Shown: piece by piece, positions 22,801 through 29,376 of the stretch
How the letters are laid out: every line of letters starts with the position of its first letter
Numbering within the stretch: the stretch's first letter is position 1
Assembly: GCA_002438075.1 (NCBI GenBank)
Contig: DJSQ01000225.1
Location: 1-30,970 of the forward strand
Length of the DNA stretch: 30,970 nucleotides
Reading direction: 5' to 3'
Origin: Clostridiales bacterium UBA6330
GTDB lineage: Bacteria > Bacillota > Clostridia > Oscillospirales > CAG-272
Notes under the pieces: generated by a model
What the model was told of the DNA's origin: nothing
Seen by the model: only the letters and a program-made list of their open reading frames with translations
Databases searched by the model: none
Position numbers and translations under genes: made by a program

Positions 22801-23479
22801 GCTCGCGCTCCAGACCGAATGCAAGAACAAGCTGCGCGCGATGGGCAGTGTCGACCTTGACGCGGTGAACAAATACGAGGACGTGCGGACCCGTTACGAG
22901 AAGATGAAAGCCGACCTTGACGATTTGGAGGAAAGCCGCAAAAAGACAATTCTTGTCATTGCGGACCTCGAAACGGATATGAAGACCGCTTTTGTGGAAT
23001 CCTTTAATCGAATCAACGAAAACTTCGGGCGCGTGTTCTCGGAGCTGTTCGGCGGCGGCTCGGCGGAGCTTTCGCTCTCCGACCCCGAAAACGTGCTCGA
23101 AAGCGGCATCGAAATCAAAGCCGCACCTCCCGGGAAGATCATCAAGAACCTGATGCAGCTTTCGGGCGGCGAGCAGGCATTCATCGGCGTTGCGCTGTTC
23201 TTTGCGATTCTACAGGTCAACCCCACGCCGTTCTGCATTCTGGACGAGATTGAAGCCGCGCTGGACGAGGTGAACGTCGAGCGTCTGGCTCAGTACATCA
23301 AGCGCTATTCGCACGGAACGCAGTTCATCATGATTACCCACCGTCGCGGAACCATGGCGGCGGCGGACCGACTGTACGGTGTGACGATGCCCGAACACGG
23401 CATTTCCAAGGTGCTGATGTTGAATATCAACGATATCTCGAAGAAGGAAGGAGAAGACTGGGATGGGATTTTTGGATAA
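19811..23479 (+). CDS. smc: Chromosome segregation protein SMC
   Basis: This 1222-aa ATPase is the main condensin subunit, working with ScpA and ScpB to compact and separate chromosomes. Walker A GPNGSGKSN (43-51) is near the N-terminus. Two long coiled-coil arms (about 165-510 and 680-1020) flank a hinge (about 515-665, GAPCGKIYGPLSKVI to GGSFTGGS). The C-terminal head has the LSGGEQ signature (1117-1122) and Walker B FCILDEIEAALDE (from 1141). The start is GTG at 19811, with AAGGAG 10 nt upstream, matching the family opening YLKSLEMQGFKSF. The frame is open back to 19478, but that lies in the radical SAM gene. It overlaps ftsY by 17 nt. Confidence 0.97.
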   Translation: MYLKSLEMQGFKSFPDKTRLLFDRGVDVNVAADEGQGVTVIVGPNGSGKSNIADAMRWVLGEISSKSLRGSKMEDVIFGGADSRRPMGYAEVSVTFDNRGDFAKLDCPFDEVTVTRRYYRAGDSEYFINRKAVRLKDIYELFMNTGIGRDGYSIIGQGKIAEMVSRKSEERRSVFEDASGIAKYRHQKTEAERKLAEAEDNISRLSDIFSEVASRVEPLKKEAERAKKAIELHDSKKRADVSLWLYDTEKIRDELSAAEEAMSRASFDLQTAEDSIQALDTQYAKLSEAAQSSRQKSEELFERIREQTDRCHELERRRTVAQNNIAHARDLIAATQGSLAGTEKSIAAETASSAAHAQKIGELENRVADLGAEQDKLNAAQVTLGKKEADLSAAIAQALADIRDLEAEEKDVEIRISVLDNAKTTDFDKNSSALQEMDGYRKISETLGGQCKSKEETVAKYDAELASIDGEIADAETKAGRVAVLVRAAEKDCNDAKFRQDSLAQRIATIRSMEEHFEGYSGAVRYVMKQYDEGKITDTHGAPCGKIYGPLSKVISVEDRYVTAIEIALGANLQNIVVEDEATAKAAMYALKRGEAGRATFFPLTSMKASQPTREMTEAAGYRGYIGVADSLVSCDGKFRDVLSSLLGRTVVFDNIDNANVMARATHYRVRAVTLDGQQINVGGSFTGGSVRTGNGILSRGSEVKRLEAELNEKKATVAKLEKQLGELTHEAEELEERRNSAEDRRELIGVLRNTEAAQLEQLRAKLDANNTLLDKLKNDMKQLEEARARYEEDLTRLGAERESLAHRISEIRDFRKEKESEHGDTVLEKDGNARRMTELYIQISEAQKDIETENTLRQDCEDRIAALTQERDALTEKIRAREEQIAQTEEEIRREGEELETAKTTLAEITESRTAIEQGGAEFERKLTDVNTRLRDKQNQKELILREYTKCEAKLNGLRDSQDKLAGKLWEEYEMTRNDALALGYPPLTKETRPEMLALQTECKNKLRAMGSVDLDAVNKYEDVRTRYEKMKADLDDLEESRKKTILVIADLETDMKTAFVESFNRINENFGRVFSELFGGGSAELSLSDPENVLESGIEIKAAPPGKIIKNLMQLSGGEQAFIGVALFFAILQVNPTPFCILDEIEAALDEVNVERLAQYIKRYSHGTQFIMITHRRGTMAAADRLYGVTMPEHGISKVLMLNINDISKKEGEDWDGIFG

Positions 23480-24965
23480 GCTGTTCGGCAGAAAAAAGAA
23501 AAAAGAGACTGCCGCAGTTGAAGAGCCCGTTGTAACAGAAGAAAAAAAGGAAGCGGAGGAAGCGCCGGCGGAGGAGCCGAAGCGGGAGACGGAGGCACCG
23601 AAGCCCGAAATCGTGCCCGAGGTCCCCGTGGCGCCCACCGAGCCTGCCGCGCCCGAAGCGCCGCTTCAGCCGATTATTCCCGACCTCGGAGAGGAGGCAT
23701 CCGAGCCGCTTCCCGAGGTGCCGGAGAAGCCCGACCCGCAGCCCGATAAAGGGACCGAGGAGAAGCCCGCGCCCGAGGTGATTCCCGTCACCGAGCCCGA
23801 GTTGACCCCCGGGGCGGAGCCCGAAAAGGAGCCAAAGGAACAGGCAGAGGTGCAAAGCACCGTCTCGGAGGAGGTCTCCGAGGCTACATCCGAGACGGAA
23901 GCGGAAGCCGAAACGGAAGTGGAAGCGGTTCCCGAACCCGAGACGGTTGCAGAGCCCGAGGAGCCGAAAACGCCCGAGGAGCCCGCAGAGCCCGAGAAGC
24001 CTGTGGAGCCCGAGGAGGACGCGCCGCTGACGGGCGAGGAAAAGAAGAAGGAGAAAAAGTCCTTCTGGAGCCGCGTCAAGGCAGGGCTGAGCAAGACCAA
24101 AAACGCGCTGTTCGGGCAGATCAACGACCTGCTGAAGAACTTCGTCAAGGTGGATGAGGACCTGCTGGAGGAGCTGGAGGAGCTGTTGATTTGCGCGGAT
24201 GTCGGCGTGAACGCATCCGAGGAGATTATTGAGGAGCTCCGCGAGCAAATCAAGGACGGCAGGCTCAAGGAAAAAGAGCAGGTCATGGGCGCTTTGCAGG
24301 GCATTCTGGAGCGGATGATCGGCGAGGGCGAGGATTTGAAGCTCGAAACCGTGCCGTCGGTGATTCTGGTCATCGGGGTCAACGGTGTGGGCAAAACGAC
24401 CTCCATCGGTAAGATTGCGAACCGTTTGCGCAAGGAAGGCAAAAAGGTCATTGTGGCGGCGGCGGACACCTTCCGCGCGGCGGCAATCGACCAGCTGGCG
24501 GTTTGGTGCGAGCGGGCAAAGGTCGATTTGGTCCGCCAGAACGAGGGGAGCGACCCTGCGGCGGTGGTCTTTGATGCCTGCCACGCGGCGAAGAACAAGA
24601 ATGCCGACGTGCTGATTATCGACACGGCGGGACGGCTTCACAACAAGACCAACCTGATGAACGAGCTGGCGAAAATCAACCGCGTGATTGACCGCGAACT
24701 GCCCGGGGTGAGCCGCGAAAACCTGCTGGTGCTGGACGCGACCACGGGTCAGAACGCCATCATTCAGGCAAAGGAATTCAAGAATGCGGCGGCGCTGACG
24801 GGTTTGATTCTCAACAAGCTGGACGGGACAGCAAAGGGCGGCATCATCATTTCCATCCGCAAGGAGCTGAACATCCCCGTCAAATTCATCGGCGTGGGCG
24901 AGAAGCTGGACGATATGCAGGAATTCGACCGCACCGAGTTTGTCCGTGCGCTGTTTGAGGGATGA
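23463..24965 (+). CDS. ftsY: Signal recognition particle receptor FtsY
   Basis: FtsY is the GTPase that docks SRP-ribosome complexes at the membrane. The 500-aa protein starts with a basic amphipathic segment (MGFLDKLFGRKKKK) likely to touch the membrane, then has about 180 residues rich in Pro, Glu, Lys and Ala (about 15-195). The NG domain begins near 200 (FWSRVKAGLSKTKNALFG) with P-loop GVNGVGKTT (305-313), DTFRAAA (about 335-341), DTAGRLHNK (387-395) and NKLDGTAKGG (451-460). The ATG lies 17 nt inside smc after AAGGAG, implying coupled translation. It follows smc, as in Bacillus. Confidence 0.97.
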   Translation: MGFLDKLFGRKKKKETAAVEEPVVTEEKKEAEEAPAEEPKRETEAPKPEIVPEVPVAPTEPAAPEAPLQPIIPDLGEEASEPLPEVPEKPDPQPDKGTEEKPAPEVIPVTEPELTPGAEPEKEPKEQAEVQSTVSEEVSEATSETEAEAETEVEAVPEPETVAEPEEPKTPEEPAEPEKPVEPEEDAPLTGEEKKKEKKSFWSRVKAGLSKTKNALFGQINDLLKNFVKVDEDLLEELEELLICADVGVNASEEIIEELREQIKDGRLKEKEQVMGALQGILERMIGEGEDLKLETVPSVILVIGVNGVGKTTSIGKIANRLRKEGKKVIVAAADTFRAAAIDQLAVWCERAKVDLVRQNEGSDPAAVVFDACHAAKNKNADVLIIDTAGRLHNKTNLMNELAKINRVIDRELPGVSRENLLVLDATTGQNAIIQAKEFKNAAALTGLILNKLDGTAKGGIIISIRKELNIPVKFIGVGEKLDDMQEFDRTEFVRALFEG

Positions 24966-24974
24966 GGTGAAGCG

Positions 24975-25604
24975 ATGACAATGGTATTGGCATCCCGCAA
25001 CCCGAAAAAGATTGCCGAGATGCGCAGGCTGATGGCGGAGCTGTTGCCCGAGGTGGAGGTCCTGTCGCTTGACGATGTGGGCGTGACCGAGGACATCGTT
25101 GAGAACGGCGCGAGCTTTGAGGAGAATGCGCTGATTAAAGCGAGAGTGGCGGCGCGCGGCGGCAGAATCGGCGTGGCGGATGATTCGGGTCTGACGGTGG
25201 ACGCGCTGGGCGGCGAGCCGGGAATCTGGTCGGCAAGATATGCCGCGCGGTGCGGCGTTGACGGTGACCACAACGACGCGGCGAACAACCGTCTGGTCCT
25301 GCGGAAGCTGGAAACGGTTCCCGATGAGGCGCGCGGCGCGGCATTCGTCTGCGCGATTGCCTGCGTGCTTCCCGACGGGCGCGAATTCACGGTTCGCGGT
25401 GAGGCGCGCGGCAGACTTCTGCGGGAGTATCACGGGAACGGCGGCTTCGGCTACGACCCGCTGTTCTTCTATCCGCCGCTGGGCAAGACCTTTGCGGAGC
25501 TTTCCGCCGAGGAAAAGAATGCCGTTTCGCATCGCGGGCAAGCCATGCGGCTGTTTGCGGCGGAGCTGAAGCGGCGGCTGACCGAGGGAGGTAGCGGAAA
25601 ATGA
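24975..25604 (+). CDS. rdgB: XTP/dITP diphosphatase (RdgB/HAM1 family)
   Basis: This 209-aa house-cleaning enzyme hydrolyses non-canonical purine nucleotides such as dITP and XTP to monophosphates. Visible motifs are ASRNPKK (6-12), SFEENALIKA (47-56), the catalytic ADDSGL (68-73) with D70, GFGYDPLF (about 164-171) and SHRGQAM (about 187-193). The ATG at 24975 has AGGTGA upstream; an ATG two codons later is an alternative. The gene overlaps the next one by 4 nt (ATGA). Confidence 0.95.
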   Translation: MTMVLASRNPKKIAEMRRLMAELLPEVEVLSLDDVGVTEDIVENGASFEENALIKARVAARGGRIGVADDSGLTVDALGGEPGIWSARYAARCGVDGDHNDAANNRLVLRKLETVPDEARGAAFVCAIACVLPDGREFTVRGEARGRLLREYHGNGGFGYDPLFFYPPLGKTFAELSAEEKNAVSHRGQAMRLFAAELKRRLTEGGSGK

Positions 25605-26092
25605 AATATTCCGATTATTTTCTCTCTCCCGCAACGCGGTGGATTGCCACCTGCGCGGGGCTTCTTATCGGCTCGCTGACGTGGATGTTCACTCGCTGGG
25701 AGTACGGCATGATTGGGGGCGTGAGCGTTGCGGTGCTGGTAACGGTGATTCTGCCGTTCGTGATGTACCTGCAAAATCTGCCTCTGGAGCGGCTGAAGGC
25801 GAAAATCAAGGGTCCGTTCCTCTTTGACGAGCAGGTGCTGTTCCGCTCGCCGAAGGGCGCGTTCGGCGGATACTTCATCCTGACCGACGGGACCATGGTC
25901 CTGATGACGCGCGGCAAGGAAAAGACCTGCATGGAGCTGACCCGCGAGGACGTGCGGTCGGTGCATCTGGACGATGACAACACCCTGCGGGTGTTTCTGA
26001 ACGAAACGCAGTATATCTGCATTCTCTGCGGTGTGGCGGAGGAGATATTCGAGTCTCTTGCCTCGCAGGGGTGGCATACAGCGAAAGACTGA
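25601..26092 (+). CDS. Hypothetical membrane protein with PH/GRAM-like C-terminal domain
   Basis: I do not recognise this 163-aa protein. Two hydrophobic segments (about 13-31 and 36-58) form a membrane hairpin. The rest (about 66-155) is a soluble domain with a strand-rich pattern (DEQVLFRSPKG, GYFILTDGTMVLMTRGKEK, REDVRSVHLDDDNTLRVFL) and an ending helix (CGVAEEIFESLAS). That arrangement resembles bacterial PH or GRAM-like domains such as YcxB-type proteins; the fold is an inference. Start and stop overlap its neighbours tightly (4 nt with rdgB), and yhbY follows after 17 nt, so it is a real operon member. Confidence 0.8.
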   Translation: MKYSDYFLSPATRWIATCAGLLIGSLTWMFTRWEYGMIGGVSVAVLVTVILPFVMYLQNLPLERLKAKIKGPFLFDEQVLFRSPKGAFGGYFILTDGTMVLMTRGKEKTCMELTREDVRSVHLDDDNTLRVFLNETQYICILCGVAEEIFESLASQGWHTAKD

Positions 26093-26109
26093 TCGAGGAG
26101 AATACAAGC

Positions 26110-26403
26110 ATGATCACATCCAAACAGCGCGCCTATCTGCGCGGACTGGCAAACGACATTCCCGCCATTATGCAGGTGGGGAAGGGCGGACTTTCCGAGA
26201 ATCTGACCAAGACCTTTTCCGATGCGCTGGAGGCGCGGGAGCTGGTGAAATTCAATGTTCTGGAAAACAGCGGCGAGACCGCAAGAAGCGTGGCGGACGC
26301 GCTGGCTGAGGCGCTGAATGCCGATGTTGTGGCGGTGACGGGAAAAAAGGTGGTGCTGTACCGCCGCTCCTCCAAAAAGCCCGTGATTGAACTGCCCCGA
26401 TGA
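26110..26403 (+). CDS. yhbY: CRM-domain RNA-binding protein YhbY
   Basis: This 97-aa protein is a single CRM domain and associates with pre-50S ribosomal particles in studied bacteria. The family pattern is clear: ITSKQRAYLRGLANDI (2-17), MQVGKGGLSENL, a helix LEARELVKFNVLEN, and VVAVTGKKVVLYRRSSK at the end. The ATG at 26110 has GAGGAG at 9-nt spacing; the upstream ATG at 26071 would add 13 residues and overlap the preceding gene. It overlaps nadD by 4 nt. Confidence 0.95.
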   Translation: MITSKQRAYLRGLANDIPAIMQVGKGGLSENLTKTFSDALEARELVKFNVLENSGETARSVADALAEALNADVVAVTGKKVVLYRRSSKKPVIELPR

Positions 26404-27002
26404 CGCGGATTGGGATTTACGGCGGAACCTTTTCGCCGCCGCACAACGGGCATCTCGCGGCGGCGCGGGCGTTCATGGAGCAGATGTGGCTGGATATCCT
26501 TTATGTGATTCCCGATGCGCTCCCGCCGCACAAGGAGATGGCGGACCCTGTGTCCGCCGCCGACCGACTGGAAATGTGCCGTTTGGCATTCGGCGGCATG
26601 GAGGGCGTGTACGTCAGCGATATGGAGATTTGCCGCGGCGGAAAAAGCTACACGGTGGACACCCTGCGGGAGCTTGCGGGGGAGGACCGACGGCTCTTTC
26701 TCCTGTGCGGGACCGACATGGTGCTGACGCTGGACGAATGGCGCGAGCCTGCGGAAATCTTCCGCCTGTGCTATCCCGTCTACATCCGCCGCGAGGCGGA
26801 CCCGTCGCTGGACGGTCTGCTGATTCGGAAAATTGCGGACTATCAGGAAAAATACGGAAAGGTTGTGCGGCGGATTGTTACCGAGCCGCTGGCAATCTCC
26901 TCATCCGAAATCCGCGAAAAGCTGCGCGCGGGCGAATCGGTTGGGGATTTGCTTCCTCCTGCGGTGGAAGCATACATTCGTGACAAACATTTATATGTTT
27001 GA
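26400..27002 (+). CDS. nadD: Nicotinate-nucleotide adenylyltransferase
   Basis: NadD joins nicotinate mononucleotide and ATP to form deamido-NAD in NAD synthesis. This 200-aa protein has the nucleotidyltransferase signature GGTFSPPHNGH (8-18), PPHKEM (42-47), the DEWREP region (116-121) and the C-terminal ISSSEIREKLR. Length is normal. It is coupled to yhbY by a 4-nt overlap, and yqeK follows after 21 nt, a standard Firmicutes order (yhbY-nadD-yqeK). Confidence 0.97.
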   Translation: MTRIGIYGGTFSPPHNGHLAAARAFMEQMWLDILYVIPDALPPHKEMADPVSAADRLEMCRLAFGGMEGVYVSDMEICRGGKSYTVDTLRELAGEDRRLFLLCGTDMVLTLDEWREPAEIFRLCYPVYIRREADPSLDGLLIRKIADYQEKYGKVVRRIVTEPLAISSSEIREKLRAGESVGDLLPPAVEAYIRDKHLYV

Positions 27003-27023
27003 AGAAAGGTCAGGTGGGGTATC

Positions 27024-27653
27024 ATGACAGAGAGTGGTGAGGAAAGACTGAACCGATTGCGCGAAACCGTGCGGGCGCGGCTTTCCGAAAAGCGTTGCCG
27101 CCACACGCTGGCGGTGGAGGACATGGTGGCGCGGCTTTGCGCGCTGTACTGTCCCGAAGAGACCGAAAGAATGCGGGCGGCGGCACTGCTTCACGACATT
27201 ACAAAGGAGCTGTCGGTCCCCGAGCAGGTGGTGCTCTGCCACGCATACGGGATTCCGATTGGCGAGGACGATTTGCTCGCACCAAAGACCCTGCACGCGC
27301 GGACTGCGGCGGCGCAGATTCCCGTGGAGTATCCCGAATTTGACGACCCGACCATCGTGTCGGCGGTCCGTTGGCATACCACGGGGCACGCGGAGATGAC
27401 GCTGACCGAAAAGCTGCTCTATCTTGCCGACTACATCGACGATTCGCGCACGTTCCGAAACTGCGTCATTCTGCGCCGCTACTTCTGGGGTGCGGACCCG
27501 CAGTCCATGACGGCGCAGGCGCGGGAAGCACTGCTACGCGATACGCTTCTGCTTTCGTATGACATGACCGTGCGGGACCTGATCGATGAGGGCACGCCCG
27601 TTGCCGTTGATACGATTGAAGCGAGAAATGAGCTGTTGCGGGGGAAGGGATAA
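27024..27653 (+). CDS. yqeK: HD-domain phosphohydrolase YqeK (probable Ap4A hydrolase)
   Basis: This 209-aa HD-family protein carries the metal ligands H27 (CRHTLA), H57-D58 (LLHDITKE), H91, H118 and H122 (RWHTTGHAEMT) and D136 (YLADYIDD). YqeK proteins hydrolyse diadenosine tetraphosphate symmetrically and are thought to act in stress or sporulation. Assignment rests on motif spacing and on the nadD-yqeK-rsfS neighbourhood. A palindromic repeat follows 24 nt after the stop, so the transcript may end there or continue to the LCP gene. Confidence 0.93.
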   Translation: MTESGEERLNRLRETVRARLSEKRCRHTLAVEDMVARLCALYCPEETERMRAAALLHDITKELSVPEQVVLCHAYGIPIGEDDLLAPKTLHARTAAAQIPVEYPEFDDPTIVSAVRWHTTGHAEMTLTEKLLYLADYIDDSRTFRNCVILRRYFWGADPQSMTAQAREALLRDTLLLSYDMTVRDLIDEGTPVAVDTIEARNELLRGKG

Positions 27654-27677
27654 TTTCCTGTTTTGGGAAAGCAGATT

Positions 27678-27865
27678 TATCCCCCCTCATCAGTCGCTTG
27701 CGCGACAGCTTCCCCCCAAGGGGAAGCCTCTTTGCAGGATGCCTTTCGTATCTCATGCCAACATAAACGTGTGGATATACGTTATGATTTCTCGGAAGGA
27801 CCGCCGTTTCGGTAGGCTTCCCCTCGGGGGGAAGCTGTCGCGCAAGCGACTGATGAGGGGGGATA
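27678..27865. repeat. MITE-like palindromic element with 52-bp inverted ends
   Basis: Left end 27678-27729 and right end 27814-27865 are near-identical inverted copies (few mismatches) containing CCCCCCTCATCAGTCGCTTG and the inner CAGCTTCCCCC. The 84-nt centre has a small AACGT/ACGTT hairpin and no coding frame. Within each end are local palindromes (TCGCTTGCGCGA and TTCCCC/GGGGAA). This matches the style of short palindromic repeats widespread in gut Clostridia, but I cannot confirm other copies from this window. It occupies the yqeK-LCP spacer, and the rest of that spacer (27866-27951) shows no clear promoter. Confidence 0.8.
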
Positions 27866-27951
27866 TTCTTCATCCAACCATTGCGGTTTTTGGCTGTTAA
27901 CACAACCTCCAACCTTACATCAAGAGGTCCTGCGATCTCGGAAGGTGGGGT

Positions 27952-28920
27952 ATGGGGATGGTTGCTGTTATCAAACGGTTGTGCGGTATCGCGGTGTTAT
28001 TGGCGGTCCTGTTTTCTCTCGCTTCTTGCATGGGCGCGGCGGGGACCGACATCGGTGACGCGCGCGGGGCGGATGCCGCCGTTCCCTCGGAGACGGAAAC
28101 CGGGGACCTGCGGATTCTGATGCTCGGCTGTGACCGTGCCGCGTCGCTGACCGACAGCATCCTGCTCCTGTCCGTGACCCCGCGAACGGGGCGGGTGCAC
28201 ATTTTACAGCTCCCGCGCGATACCTATGCGAATTATACCGACCGCGACTACAAAAAGCTCAACGGGGCATACAATACGCTCGGTGCGGACGGCACACGGG
28301 AGTTTCTCAGCCGTGCACTCGGCGTGCGGATTGATTACACGGCGGTTTATGATTTGGATGTTGTTCGCGCGGCGGTTGACGCGGTGGGCGGCGTGGAGGT
28401 CGATATCCCGCAAGCCATGCGCTACAGCGACCCGATTCAGGGGCTGGAAATCGACCTTGCCGCAGGAAAACAGCGGCTGGACGGCGAGGCGGCGGAGCAG
28501 TTCGTCCGCTTCCGCGCGGGCTATGCGGATGCCGATTTGGGTCGGCTGGACGCGCAAAAGCTGTTTCTGGACGCGTTCCTGCGCGCCTGCCGGTCGCTCT
28601 CTCCCGTGCGTCTGTCGGGGGTCTGCCTGACGGTTCTGCCGCGTGTGCGGACCGATATGCCGACCGCAGAGGTCCTGCGTCTGGCATTCGCGCTCCTGCG
28701 GGCGGAAGCGCCGACGCTTACGACCGAGACCGCCCCCGGGGATGCGGCAAAAGGGGTCAGCGGCGCGTGGTACTATATCCTGAACCGCGAGGAAGCGGCG
28801 CGCGCCATTTCGGACATGACGGAATTTTCCTGCACGGAATTTGATCCGAATCGGGTATTTGACCGCCCCGAGCATCCGGAGTTTCACAGAATATACACGG
28901 CGACCCGAGCGGTGCCGTAA
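27952..28920 (+). CDS. LCP (LytR-CpsA-Psr) family protein with lipobox
   Basis: LCP enzymes transfer glycopolymers such as teichoic acids or capsule onto the cell wall at the outer membrane face. This 322-aa protein has the conserved acidic TDSILLL (D68), LPRDTY (R89-D90), KKLNGAYN (101-108), AVGGVEVDIP (144-153) and VRFRAG with DADLGRLD (about 185-200). Unlike most LCP proteins, its N-terminus ends in LASC (23-26), a lipobox, so it may be a lipoprotein rather than simply helix-anchored. AAGG lies 6 nt or more before the ATG, and a second ATG two codons later is possible. Its place between yqeK and rsfS is common in Clostridia. Confidence 0.9.
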   Translation: MGMVAVIKRLCGIAVLLAVLFSLASCMGAAGTDIGDARGADAAVPSETETGDLRILMLGCDRAASLTDSILLLSVTPRTGRVHILQLPRDTYANYTDRDYKKLNGAYNTLGADGTREFLSRALGVRIDYTAVYDLDVVRAAVDAVGGVEVDIPQAMRYSDPIQGLEIDLAAGKQRLDGEAAEQFVRFRAGYADADLGRLDAQKLFLDAFLRACRSLSPVRLSGVCLTVLPRVRTDMPTAEVLRLAFALLRAEAPTLTTETAPGDAAKGVSGAWYYILNREEAARAISDMTEFSCTEFDPNRVFDRPEHPEFHRIYTATRAVP

Positions 28921-28932
28921 GGAGGAAAGCAT

Positions 28933-29376
28933 ATGGAAGAAAACAAGACCGAACAGCAGACGGAACAGCTTCCGTCGCTTGCAAACGCTTCGTCGGAGGA
29001 GCTGGCACACGCAATCTTCGACGTGCTGGACGCAAAGAAGGCAAAGGACATCAAGGTCCTGCGCGTGCGGGAGCAGACCGTGTTGACCGATTATTTCGTC
29101 ATCTGCACGGGGCAGTCCAACACGCAGATTAAGGCGCTGGGCGGCGAGGTGGAATACAAGCTCGGACTGCGCGGCGTGGACCCACAGCATTTTGAAGGGC
29201 GCGACAATAACAACTGGGTTGTGGTGGACTACGGCACGGTGATTCTGCACATCTTCAGCAGGGAATCGCGCGAGTTTTACAAGCTGGAAAAGCTCTACGG
29301 CGATGCGGAGGAGCTTCACTACATCGGCATTGACGAGAAGGCGGAACAATCGGAAGAGGAGAAAACCGAAAAATGA
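28933..29376 (+). CDS. rsfS: Ribosomal silencing factor RsfS
   Basis: RsfS (YbeB/iojap) binds L14 on the 50S subunit and blocks joining of the subunits when nutrients are scarce. The 147-aa protein contains the family core AIFDVLDAKKAKDIKVL, DYFVICTGQSNTQIKAL and NNWVVVDYGTVILHIFS. It carries an approximately 20-residue Glu/Gln-rich N-terminal extension and an acidic tail. AAGGAGG stands before the ATG, and the gene overlaps leuS by 4 nt. Confidence 0.96.
   Translation: MEENKTEQQTEQLPSLANASSEELAHAIFDVLDAKKAKDIKVLRVREQTVLTDYFVICTGQSNTQIKALGGEVEYKLGLRGVDPQHFEGRDNNNWVVVDYGTVILHIFSRESREFYKLEKLYGDAEELHYIGIDEKAEQSEEEKTEK

Noticed and set aside
23427..25634. 735-aa antisense frame with Leu/Gly/Phe-rich tail opposite ftsY
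   Set aside because: The low-complexity tail mirrors the Pro/Glu linker of FtsY; there is no independent coding evidence.
27466..27912. Reading frames on both strands with PHQSLARQLPP-type sequence around 27466-27912
   Set aside because: They are translations of the palindromic repeat ends and overlap yqeK; the similar peptides on both strands reflect inverted DNA, not a gene.
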